Assembly: GCA_017607445.1 (NCBI GenBank)
Contig: JAEVHH010000001.1
Coordinates: forward strand, 7,626,001 to 7,690,000
Reading direction: 5' to 3'
Length of the DNA: 64,000 bases
Source of the DNA: Histoplasma ohiense
Taxonomy: Eukaryota; Ascomycota; Eurotiomycetes; Onygenales; Ajellomycetaceae
The notes beneath the pieces were generated by a model. The model had not been told where the DNA came from. It was given only the letters and a program-made list of their open reading frames with translations, and ran no database searches. How positions within the stretch are numbered: the stretch's first letter is position 1; every line of letters starts with the position of its first letter. The translations under genes were made by a program, and so were the position numbers. Shown piece by piece: positions 11,501 to 21,976 of this stretch.

Positions 11501-12077
11501 CTGTGAAGTCTTCATACAATTCAGATAGTTTTTTGTGTGATTTCTTGAGATCTTTGAGTTCTAACTTTTCTAACATCTTTTTGATATCCACTATGCTAGC
11601 AGTGAACACTTGGACATTCTTCTTCTCATGCACTTGGTGGGTTAGTAGTTTGTATGCTTTCACTGATATCTGAGTGAGATCAGCAGTTCTATCAACATCC
11701 TTCTCATAAACACAATTGCCTTCTGGGAAAATAAGACAGTGATTGTGTGCATTTAATAAGGTTCCAAATTCTGTGAGCTATGATAGACTGAGCATTAGAT
11801 TGTACTCAAGGTCTTGTATTTTGTATGTATATACATTCTTTTTCTTATATCCTTCTACATCAACATTAAATCTTACCATATTGTAGAAGGCAGATTCTCT
11901 GAAGCTGTCAAATCCACTGAGTTTATGTGATTTGAAAAAGAGAATACACTGAAGCTTATGCTTCTCAACCAGCTGAGTGTCTATAAGAGTGTAATGAAGA
12001 AAATCACTGTCTATCATTGCTTGTATATTGACTAGACTATTTACAATGACAGAAATCATGATTGTGTCTGCTTGCAT
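8560..12077 (-). pseudogene. A1 pol (protease, RT, RNase H, integrase)
   Basis: The protease region reads NIQAMIDSDFLHY: the catalytic DSG is now DSD. The RT region (~11400-10750) has the catalytic box as YMNDIL instead of Y-x-DD. RNase H and integrase parts follow to about 8560. The ORF is broken by numerous TGA codons. The family has a C-terminal chromodomain, best seen in A2. Inactive. Confidence 0.82.
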
Positions 12078-12079
12078 CT

Positions 12080-13144
12080 TCTGTTTGAATCTTCAGCTAG
12101 CTTTCTGCTTCTTGAGCTCTTGTCTGTGTTTTAGAGTGAGAGCTTGTCTTTTCTCTGTTCTTGCCTATCCGCGGGTGATGCAGCATTCACACATGTGGGG
12201 GGTTTACTCAGAGTGATTGCATTCAGATATTGGTTTGCAAAGTGCTCTGACTTGTCACAGTGTATGCAGACTTCTCTGATGATTCAGTCAGCAGTGTTCT
12301 TCTCTGAGATATTAGAGATTCTCAGATGACTTGCATTCATGTGTGGAACTCAGTTCATTGATTCTGATTCAGAGATGGGGGGTGCTGCAGAGTGGTTTGA
12401 GATGTACACATTTATTTGATGAAATTCTCTACAATTTTGAAGCACATGGAACTGAGACAGATTGTTGTTCAACAGATGAAGATCAGTACAGAATTTGCTG
12501 TATGTTGAGAACTTTGAATACTCTATATTTTGATTATGCAACTAAAAGTTCAAGTTCTTGAACAATATGTTGATCTTGACAGTGTTGTCTCAGTCTTGTC
12601 CATCTGCTTCTAGAAGCTTGTGATTGAATTCAGAAAGATAAGTTGTCAACACAATATTCATCTGATAAGTTTGATTAAATCAGTCTAATGTCTTGGCTTG
12701 AAGTGTAGAATCAAGAAAGAGGGAGTTGAGTTGTTGAAAGACTAGCTCTGACATACACTGATCATTCTGACAATGACTCATTCAGAGTTGAAATTTCACT
12801 AACACATCATCATTCAATCTGCTATGAATATACCACACTTGATTGAACAGCAAGTCTATTGCTTGTCTGTCAATGTTCAATTTGATGTTCACTTTTGACT
12901 TTCATATGAGGTAGAGTGTTAGATCTCTCTTGTATTTGTTGAGGATTGAGAGCTTCTCTCTTGAGGGCTTTTTGTAAGACATGAGTGTAGAAGGAATGGT
13001 GAATGCAGAAGTACTCATCTCAGCAAGTTGTTGTTGCAATTCAGTCATCTGTAGCATCTGCTGCTGAAGAATGCTTTGTAGATCTAAGTTATCATCCATC
13101 ACATTTGAATGTGGTGGATGTTTGTAGAATTGCTCATAGTTCAT
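12080..13144 (-). pseudogene. A1 gag
   Basis: Starts at ATG 13144 (MNYEQFYKH). A Gln/Leu-rich coiled segment is followed by the capsid-like region and a zinc knuckle at about 12240-12280, CIHCDKSEHFANQY, in which the last Cys of CX2CX4HX4C has become Tyr. Several in-frame stops. The pol frame begins just downstream, offset by one base (-1 relation). Confidence 0.8.
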
Positions 13145-13521
13145 TTTGATATCTAAAGACATATAATAATAAAAAAAAAGAAAAGAAATACTTGTAGACA
13201 CTCAGTTCTCTCACAGACACTATTTGCAGTGTTGCAGTGCTAAGCTTGATCAAGCTTCTTTGTGAACACTATTCACAGTGTTACAGTTCATAGACACTTG
13301 AGCCTTGTAGAACATGATTGATTGTGTTTCAGATGCTTAGACACAACAGTCTATATAACTAATGATAAGAGCACTCAGATTCACAAGAGATCTCTTGTAA
13401 CAACTAGACATTCAGATCTGTAAACAACACACTTGAGTGTAAGAACTGATAATGATGCACTCAGATGTAAGAACTAATAACAAAGCATTTGAGTCTTAAA
13501 TACAGAAGAATCAATTTGTAA

Positions 13522-14055
13522 TGTAATGAATGTACTTCAATTAACAATTCGATACTATTCTAATTACAGATTATGAATTGATTAAGAAAAGAAAGAGAAA
13601 AGAAATCAGAAGAAAAGATTGTACAAAGAGGGTTCTTATAGAGAAAAGTTCAGAGTGAAAGAATATCAGAAACCACTCCACAGTGGAGTGCAGAGTGGAA
13701 GAACATTAAGAGATATGTGTAAGAATTGTTAGAAGTTACACAAGTGTGGAACATGAGGTGGGGGAATCATTGAGAGCTATGTGAAAGAATTGTTAGAGAC
13801 TACACAAGTGTGGAACACAGAGTGGGGGAATGTAAGGAGCTACACAGAAGAATCATTAGAGACTACATAAGTGCAGAGCATGGAGTGGAAGAATGTTAAG
13901 AGCTATACAGAAGAATTGTTAGAAACTATATGAGTGCGGAGCACAGAGCAGAAGAACATTGAGGGTTACACAAGGTCACAACAGCCAGAAACAAGCGGGT
14001 GCAGGAGGGGAGTTGGTTGTGTAAGTTAATTACTAACAGGTGCTAACCTGTCACA
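13522..14055 (-). repeat. A1 5' LTR
   Basis: 534 bp, same length as its partner. On the minus strand it contains the motif AATCAATTCATAA about 60 nt from its end, complementary to the primer-binding region that follows it in A1. Confidence 0.92.
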
Positions 14056-14374
14056 TAATGTTCTTCTGCTCTGTGTTCCACACTCACGTAGTCTCTAACA
14101 ATTCTTCCATGTAGCTCTCAATGATTCCCCCACCCCACACTCTGTGCTTGTGTAGTTTCTAATGATTCTTACACATATCTCTTAATGTTCTTCCACTTCA
14201 TGCTCCACTGTGGAGCAGCTTCTGATATTCTTCCACTCTGAACTTTCCTCTATAAGAACCCTCTTTGTACAATCTTTTCTTCTGATTTCTTTTCTCTTTC
14301 TTTTCTTAATCAATTCATAATCTGTAATTAGAATAGTATCAAATCATTAATCGAAGTATGTCTGTTACAATCTG

Positions 14375-14644
14375 TTAATCTGTTCTATTTGATATAGATT
14401 GAATCTGTGGTCAGTCAATGTAACAAAAAACTTTGAGCTGAATGATGTATTCAAATTACTCAGTATCAATCTGATCAACTTATCTTTTTAGATGAGAGTG
14501 CTGTGAATGAATGTACTGCAGATCAATGATATAAATAATCAAGCAGAGAATTTTTTTATTGTATTAGAAAACTTTGTAAACAATCTCATAGATGATCAAT
14601 CTTATCTGCAATAAGTGTTGATAAATATCTTGATTATAATATAT
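14375..14644 (+). pseudogene. Tc1-type transposase, middle piece with first catalytic Asp
   Basis: Continues the transposase after the solo LTR. The frame includes DQLIFLDESAVNE near 14455-14500, the first Asp of the DDE triad in its usual FVDES(A)NER context, then a segment resembling the LPALSxDGYL region. At least one frame change and several stops are present. It is cut by element B at the TATAT target site. Confidence 0.78.
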
Positions 14645-14729
14645 TGTAAGCAGTGGTATGAGAATTAGCTGCTTATATCACAAGAAGTTCTTAAGACTCT
14701 GCAAGAATTAAATTGTAGAAGATAATATA

Positions 14730-15123
14730 TGTGACAGATTAGCATCTGTTAGTAGTTAACTTACACAATCAACCCCTTCTGTCTCATGTTCCATGCTTGT
14801 GTACATCTACTCATCTCTGTTATTGCACTCTGCACTCATGTAGCCTCTAACAATTCTTCTGTGTAACATCTTCTGTCTTACACTCTGCACTTGTATAGTT
14901 CTAACAATTCTTCCACATAATTCTCAACATTCTTTCACTCTGTACTTCACTTCATGCTTCACTGTAGAGTGGCTTCTGATATTCTTTCATCTCAATCTCT
15001 TTTCTATAAGAATTCTCTTCATACAATCTTTTCTTCTGATCTCTTTTCTCTTTCTTTTCTTAATCAATTTGTAATCTGTATTTAGAATAGTGCTAGATTG
15101 TTAATCAAAGTACATTCATTACA
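14730..15123 (+). repeat. A2 5' LTR
   Basis: 394 bp. Contains a TATAAG box at 15005-15010, a pyrimidine-rich tract and the self-complementary motif at 15062-15074. It has fewer internal 63-bp units than the other A LTRs. Confidence 0.9.
15005..15010 (+). promoter_or_regulatory. Putative TATA box in A2 LTR
   Basis: TATAAG in the context TTTCTATAAGAAT, present in all A-family LTRs at the same place, about 57 nt upstream of the inferred RNA start (the AATCAATT motif). Confidence 0.5.
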
Positions 15124-15136
15124 TTATAAATTGATT
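15124..15136 (+). promoter_or_regulatory. Primer-binding site of A2, complementary to its own LTR
   Basis: TTATAAATTGATT immediately follows the LTR. It pairs with AATCAATTTGTAA at 15062-15074 in the LTR (12 Watson-Crick pairs plus one G-U in RNA). It does not start with TGG as a tRNA-primed site would. In Tf1/sushi-type elements the RNA's own 5' end anneals to the primer site in this way. Confidence 0.6.
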
Positions 15137-15392
15137 CATCTGTGTCAGCTCAAGTGCTCTATGTTTACAATTGCACTCAGATACTCAAGTTAAGAATAAG
15201 TTATCAAGCTCTCACAAAGCTGTGTTGTTGTGATAACATCTACAATTTTCAAAGTTCTATAAAGCTGCATCATTGTGATAGTGCTGTGAAGAAGCTCAAG
15301 TGCTTACAAAGTATTTTCTTCAAGAATAAAAACTGAATCTTCTGATCTTCAAGCTATCAGAACTAAAAATCATAATCTTATATGAAAATAAA

Positions 15393-16450
15393 ATGAATTA
15401 CAAACACTTCTTCATGAGTAAGAATCAAAGTCTTGCTGAAGATAATACTGAGCTTTGTAATTTTCTTCAGCAGCAATTCTTGCAAATGATGAAGCTTCAA
15501 CAACAACTAAATCATCTGAGTGTGAATACATCAGAAATCACACAAACATTAATATTCTCTGTGTATGAAAGAAAAAAATATCTTTCTCTTTTCAACAAGT
15601 TTGCAGAAGAGCTCTTGATCTATCTAATCTGAAAATAAAAGATAAAAACTAAGCTTAAGAAAGATGAGTCTGTGATAGACTCTCTGCTCTCACAAATCTG
15701 CTATATTTATAGTCAGCTAGAAGAAGACATTCTAGCAAAATTTCAACTCTGAATTGAGTCATATATGTATGAAATGTGTACTTCTGAAGAAGTCTTTCAT
15801 CAACTGAATGTTCTATTCTTAGACTCTACACTGCAAGTGTGTGCAATGCAGTGGCTGAATAGAAATCATCAGCAGAATACTTCTCTAGTAAACTATCTGT
15901 CTGATTTCAATAGCAAGATCTGCAAAACAGAAGAACAGAATTGAAATAATACTGTGAAAATTAATCTTCTGAATCAGTATATCAGTTTCAAACTACTTAA
16001 GCTCTGCATCTCATATCTTATATTCTCACATTATCATGACTACTGCATTCACTTGTGTCAACTCAACAACAATCTCATACATTTCAACACTGTATAAGAA
16101 AGCTGTAACAATTGTAGGCAGAACTTTACATCTATCACTGCATTGACTACATCAACCACTCCCACAGACATTATGAATTGAATCTCTTATGTAAATACAG
16201 AACAGCTAAGAATATCTGATCTCTCTGAATAAGAAATTACTGATTGAATCACTCAAGAAGTTTGCATCTGTTGCAATAGACTGAGACATTTTGCAAGTCA
16301 GTGCATCAACACAGTGGTCTCAGCTTCTACACTGTGTGTGAACACAACTACATCTACAAATGAACAAGAACAGAGAAATGAAGAGCTCTCACTCTAAAAT
16401 ATGAATAAAAGCTTAAGAAGCAAGAAGTGAGTTGAAGATTTGAACAGAAA
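15393..16450 (+). pseudogene. A2 gag
   Basis: Starts MNYKHFFMSKNQSLAEDN, then a Gln/Leu/Met-rich coiled stretch. The first 79 codons are open; many TGA and TAG codons follow. The zinc-knuckle region (~16260-16320) is disrupted. Homologous with A1, A3 and A4 gag. Confidence 0.78.
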
Positions 16451-19400
16451 ATGCAAATGAATATGATTATAGTCTTCATCATTGTAAATAGTCTAGTTAA
16501 TATACAAGCAATGATAGACAGTGATTTCCTTCACTACATTTTTATAAACATTCAGTTGATTGAAAAATATAAGCTTCAGTGTATCCCCTTTTCTGAACTG
16601 TGTAAGCTCAATGAATTCAATGGCCTCAGAGAATCCACCTTCTACAATATGATAAAGTTCAACATTGATGTAGAAGAACATGAAAAAAGAAATGTTTATG
16701 CATATGAAGTGCAAGATCTTGAGTATGACTTAATGCTTGATCTGTTATGATTTACAGAATTTGAAACTCTGATAGACACACACAACTGTTGTCTAATCTT
16801 CTCAGAAGACAACTGTGTTTATAAAAAGAATATTGACAGAACCACTGACCTCACTCAGATATCAGCAGAAGCATTCAAGCTACTAACTCATTAAGCACAT
16901 AAGAAGAAGAACATTCAAGTGTTCACCACTAGCATAATGAATATCAAGAAAGCATTAGAAAAACTAGAACTCAAAAATCTCAAGAAATCATGCAAAGAAC
17001 TACTTAAATTGTACAAGAACTTCACAGATATGTTCAATGAAAAGAAAGCTGAAAAGCTTCTCTCTCATTGAGAACACAGTATAGATTATACAATCAAACT
17101 CATTAAGAAAGATGATAAAAACTCACAATTATTCTGAGATTCTCTCTACAGCATATCACACAATGAGCTTCTCATTCTATAAAAAACATTCAATGAATTA
17201 CTTAACAAAGACTTCATTCACATTAGCAACTCATCTGCTGCAGCATCTGTGCTATTTGTAAAGAAATCAGAAGAAGACTTACAATTCTGTATTGACTACT
17301 GAGAACTTAACAAAATCACACAGAAGAATCAATATCCTCTCTCATTTATCAATGAAATATTTGAACAGATAGAAAAAGCAAAATGATTTATGAAACTTAA
17401 TATCTCTGCAGCCTTCTATAAGATAAGAATTAATGAAGATGATGAATGACTAACTGTCTTTTGCATACATTATGAATTATATGAATGAACTGTGACCTCC
17501 TTTGAATTGGTGAACACTTCAAGTACATTTCAGAAATACATTAACTGAGTCTTACAAGATCTGCTCAATGAGATTGCTTCAGTGTATATAGACAATATTC
17601 TGATCTTCATCAATGAATCACTCACTGAACACTGCAAGCACATACAACAAGTGCTTGACCATCTATAAGAAGCTGAACTACAAGTGAACATTGACAAATA
17701 TGACTTTGAAACTAAGTCTACAATCTATCTAGAATTCATCATTGAAGCTGAAAAAGATGTACACATGAATTCTAAGAAGATGGAAGCAATCCTCAGCTGA
17801 GAGACATCAGTCTCAGTAAAAGAGACTAGAAGTTTTCTAGAGTTTGTCAACTTTTATCAAAGATTTATTAAGAACTTCTTCAATATTGTACAATCACTGA
17901 TGAATCTAATCTGAAAAGACACTGTATTTCAATGAACTGATGAAGCAGACACAGCTTTTAAAAAGATGAAGTGTATGTTCACAAGCATTTCAATGCTACA
18001 ATCATTCAATTCAGATAAGCATACAACTCTTGAAACAGACATCTCAGATTATATAGTAGATGAAGCACTGATACAATATGATAACAAAGATGTTCTATAA
18101 TCTTGTGTCTTCATCTCAAAGAAGATGTCACTCACTGAATACAACTATGAGATCTACAACAAGAAGCTTCTAGCAATCATACAATATCTCAAAGAATAAA
18201 AGTCTGAACTCATGAGCATTGAGAGATTTGAGATTGTTATCAATCATAAAAATCTGAAATATTTCACAACTACTCATAAACTCACTGAGAGACATATGCA
18301 CTGATCATTATTTCTTAGCTGATTCTCATTCATGATTTGCTATTGATCAGAAGCAGAGAACACTCTTACAGATGCTCTATTTTATCAAGAACAAAATATA
18401 TCATCTGATGATCTGAATGACAGATGAAAACATCAAGAGTATCAGTTAATCAATCCCATAATTATAGAAAGTTCCACACAGTCAGATGAACTCTGTATAC
18501 ACATTAATCAATTTCATACTCAATACCCCTCACTTGAAGAGCAATGGAGATAAGCAACAGAGACAGATGAATTCTGACAACAAGCTGCTGAAGCTATACA
18601 AAGCAGAGCATCTCAATTCTCTGCAGATGTATACTCAAAAACAGACATCTTGACATACTCAATCAGTGATGATGGATGTTTACACTTTCAAGACAGACAA
18701 TGAATCCTCAATTCAGAATCTCTATGAATACAAATCATGCAGAAGATTCACAACTCATCAATGACTGAGCACTCAGACTGCAAGATCATGTACAGTATTG
18801 TAGTCTGAGACTTCTACTGACTGAACATATCAAAGAATGTATGCTGATTTGTATGCAATTGCAATTGCTGTGGCTCAGTAACAGTATGATATGAACAATG
18901 AAAAGAGATGTTAAAATCTCTGTCTATCTCTGAATGAATCTGATGTAATATAGCAATTGACTTTGCAGTTTCTCTATCTGAGAGTGAAGGTTCTACAAAC
19001 ATTCTAGTCATTGTTGATTGTCTCAGCAAGGGTGTAATACTGCAATTCTGTGACAGAATGAATGTCAAAGTAGTTGTGGATGTCTTTGTTCAGAGCTCAT
19101 TCTATCATATACACAGTCTGTCTTCATTCATTGTATCAGATAGAGACAGTCAATTCATCAGCACACTCTGAACCCATGTATATCAGCTGCTAAGAATTGA
19201 ACAAAAATTGTCAACAGTGTATCATTCAGAGATCAATGAAGTCACAGAGAGAATGATACAAACAGTAAAGAATATTCTTCATAAGTTCTGCAATTACACA
19301 CAAAACAACTGAAGTCATCTGCTATCACATGTCAAGATTGTGATTAACAGCTGAGACTCTGCTACAACAGATATAAGCTCATTCTTTCTTCTGCACAGAT

Positions 19401-19992
19401 ACAATTTAGAAGTTCTAGACTTCTCTGAGAATCTCTGAGAAATCACATACACTCACAGTCTCATACAAGCAGCAGATAACATCATGAGTAAGCTTAAGAA
19501 AGTCTGTGAATGAGCAGAGACTTTCATGATCAGCACTCAGTAAAATTATGAGAATCAAACAAACATCAGAAGAAGTTCTGCAATCTGATATTATATAGAA
19601 GACAAGATCTGATTAGATCTCAAGAACATAAAGACAGATCATCTCTCATGTACACTGAATTACCATCACATCAAATATACTGTGATGAAGGTGCTAGGCA
19701 CACACAATTATCAACTCAACATCATATCTGGCATTCACAACATCTTTCACACAAACCTGCTCCAATCTGCAGCTGAGAATCCATTCTCTTCACAGAGAAT
19801 CTTCAACTGACAGCCATCTGTCATCATAGAAGAAGATAACAAACTTGAATAAGAGATTGAAATGATTCTTGATGATAGAATCAATCACTGCCACCATGAA
19901 TACCTTGTCAAATGAGTAGAATATGATTGTCTGATCTGGGAACCCATGTCTGCCTTGAAGGATACTGCTGCTCTCAATGTCTACAAATCATT
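16451..19992 (+). pseudogene. A2 pol with C-terminal chromodomain
   Basis: The protease reads AMIDSDFLHY with DSG changed to DSD at 16523-16525. RT spans ~17060-17640 with the box VYIDNILIF (second Asp now Asn) near 17583-17608. RNase H follows (~17950-18370), then integrase (~18750-19400; VSDRDSQFIS holds the second catalytic Asp). The C-terminal ~50 codons (19850-19985) form a chromodomain: EMILDDRI, HEYLVK, a TGA replacing the aromatic-cage Trp at 19913-19915, then WEPMSALKD. The family is therefore a chromovirus. One frame is readable for most of 3.5 kb with only substitution-type damage. Confidence 0.88.
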
Positions 19993-20016
19993 GCTCACTC
20001 TGATAGAGGGGGATAA

Positions 20017-20410
20017 TGTGACAGATTAGCATCTGTTAGTAGTTAACTTACACAATCAATCTCTTCTGCCTCATGTTTCACATTTGTGTACATCTACTTA
20101 TCTCTGTTATTGCATTCTGCATTTATGTAGCCTCTAATGATTCTTCTGCATAACATCTTCTGTCTCACACTTCACACTTGTATAGTTCTAACAATTCTTC
20201 TGTGTAATTCTCAATGTTTTTCTGCTTCATACTTCACTTCATGCTTCTCTGTGAAGTGGCTTCTGATATTCTTTCACTCTGATCTCTTCTCTATAAGAAT
20301 CCTCTTCATACAACCTTTTCTTCTGATCTCTTTTCTCTTTCTTTTCTTAATCAATTCGTAATCTGTATTTAGGATAGTGCTAGATCGTTAATCGAAGTAC
20401 GCCCGTTACA
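20017..20410 (+). repeat. A2 3' LTR
   Basis: 394 bp, preceded by the purine tract at 20005-20016. The self-complementary motif appears here with CpG retained (AATCAATTCGTAA). Confidence 0.9.
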
Positions 20411-21171
20411 ATATGATAATATATTGAAGAGGATTTGAATTAATATCAATATTGTAGAACATAGAGGTCAAATTAAAACAGAATGATCCACTGACCTCTA
20501 GAAAATTGAGTCAGCTGTTATCTATATACACAGTATCATAAACAAATTGAACTTGCTATGATGTAGATGGTGTAGTATGATGCAAGTGGTAAGATAATAC
20601 CTTGATTTCAAATCTGATATGATGTTGATGGTGCTATATTCAGTGATGTCATATCTTTAGAGCAATCATCAATTTTAGTCAAGCACTGATAACTTAGTGC
20701 AGATTTCTTACAACTGCCCCCTCTGAAAGAGCTGCTGTCCCAGCAGATCAAAAAATTGTAGAGTAATTATAGATAATTTACAATCACAAGTGACAGTGAA
20801 TCTTTGTTGTTTCACTGATAACACAAAACTCATAGAAGTAAATAGAATCATAACTGACAACACAGAAGTAAATAGAATTATAGAATACATGATTTCACAA
20901 AAAATATAGAGGATCAGAATCTCTGAGCAAATCTTGATTCTGATAAGCTATTGAGAGATTCCTTCCCCCACCTCTGCTATTGATATTTTGAAGAAGAATG
21001 TAAGTAATCACTAAAGAACCAATGAGTTATCAATATAGAAATATTTGTTAACAGTAAAAGCAGTTTTTTAATCATATTTTCCAGAGAAATCCTCAGTCAG
21101 TAAGTATTGTGTTGCTTTGTTTCTATTTCCAGTAAGAGATTGCTAACTTGCTTTGAATAGAATCAGAAATT

Positions 21172-21976
21172 ATGTTGTTTACTTTAGTTAATCAGCAAAT
21201 TCAGAATTTTATCACTGAGAAGAATGTTGCAGCTGATTCTGTGACAGAAAAAATTCTCACAGAGGACATATTCATGAAACTGCATAAAGAAATCAATGAA
21301 TAACTGAAAGAGAAGCAGTACACTTATGATCTGAAGCTGAGAAGCTGTGTTCACTGTCTCAAAGCAATAGAAGACATACTCTTCTGTGTGTGAGAGATTG
21401 CATTTAAAAACTGCAAGAGATGTCACAACAATAGATCTCATTGCAACTCTATAAGTTTATCAAAGTAATATCAAAGATTTGATAATAAGATTAATACTGA
21501 AATAGATTTCTGCACATTTCAAAGATCAGACTATGGCATTAAAGGTGTTATTTCAGAAGAATCTGAGAAAATACTCTGAATTGCTAGTGATGCAGAAGCA
21601 ATTCATGAAGAAACTCAGTGTGTATTACTTATTTGAATATAATAAGATTGATGAAGATATTCTCAGCACTTCACAGTGCTGAAAGATCTGTGTTGCTGCT
21701 GATAGAACCTCTATCAAGGAAAAATCTGTTGCTGTGTTGATCTCTGCTGCTCTCTCTGCTTTCTCTGCTGCTGCTTTTGTGATTGTATCAAACTCATCCC
21801 CTGCCTCTGAAGTTCTTGCGATTCTGCAGTGGATTGAAACCGCTCAGAAGGAAATGAACAAAAAAATAGAAAAAATGATTACACAGATGAGAGAGATGGC
21901 CCAGAATATTGAATGCTTGAAGACAACATTTTATACAGTATGTATAATCAAAGGAATTTCACTAGATAATTGCTAA
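21172..21976 (+). pseudogene. Antisense Cys-motif ORF in the 3' part of element B
   Basis: On the strand opposite to B's own genes, between integrase and 3' LTR. The frame from ATG 21172 reads LVNQQIQNFITEKN..., then SCVHCLKAIEDILFCV, a TGA, and NCKRCHNNRSHCNS: C-x2-C-x9-C-x9-C-x2-C-x6-C. After a frame change the downstream part contains a Ser/Ala segment and a coiled-coil-like segment rich in Glu, Lys and Met (EMNKKIEKMITQMREMAQNI). Elements C and D have similar ORFs in the same place and orientation. Function unknown; the spacing suggests a small zinc-binding fold. Confidence 0.55.

Larger units (their letters stand above)
7978..14055 (-). mobile_element. Ty3/gypsy element A1, full length, decayed
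   Basis: A 6078-bp element with two 534-bp LTRs and TSD TAATG at 7973-7977 and 14056-14060, inserted in the solo LTR. Reading on the minus strand the order is 5' LTR, a primer-binding region complementary to the LTR, gag with zinc knuckle, protease, RT, RNase H, integrase, purine tract (AGAAGGGGATAA) and 3' LTR. Gag and pol carry many stops and a few frame changes. Stops are mainly TGA at former Arg/Trp codons. Confidence 0.93.
7753..14369 (+). repeat. Solo LTR of gypsy family A, split by element A1
   Basis: Parts 7753-7977 and 14061-14369 add up to 534 bp, the same length as the LTRs of A1. It begins TGTGACGGGTTAGC and ends ...TCTGTTACA. It is flanked by ATCTG at 7748-7752 and 14370-14374. 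No internal region remains, so it is a recombination product (solo LTR). Element A1 then inserted into it in the opposite orientation. Confidence 0.9.
14730..20410 (+). mobile_element. Ty3/gypsy element A2 (short-LTR variant), full length, decayed
   Basis: 5681 bp, two 394-bp LTRs, inserted in B's 3' LTR with TSD ATATA/ATATG (14725-14729, 20411-20415; one mismatch). Domain order on plus: LTR, self-complementary primer site, gag, protease, RT, RNase H, integrase, chromodomain, purine tract AGAGGGGGATAA, LTR. The right LTR end keeps CpG (GTACGCCCGTTACA) while the left copy reads GTACATTCATTACA. Confidence 0.92.
14645..20712 (-). repeat. B 3' LTR, interrupted by A2
   Basis: 85 bp at 14645-14729 and 297 bp at 20416-20712, together 382 bp. 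The intervening sequence is element A2 plus its target duplication. Confidence 0.88.
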
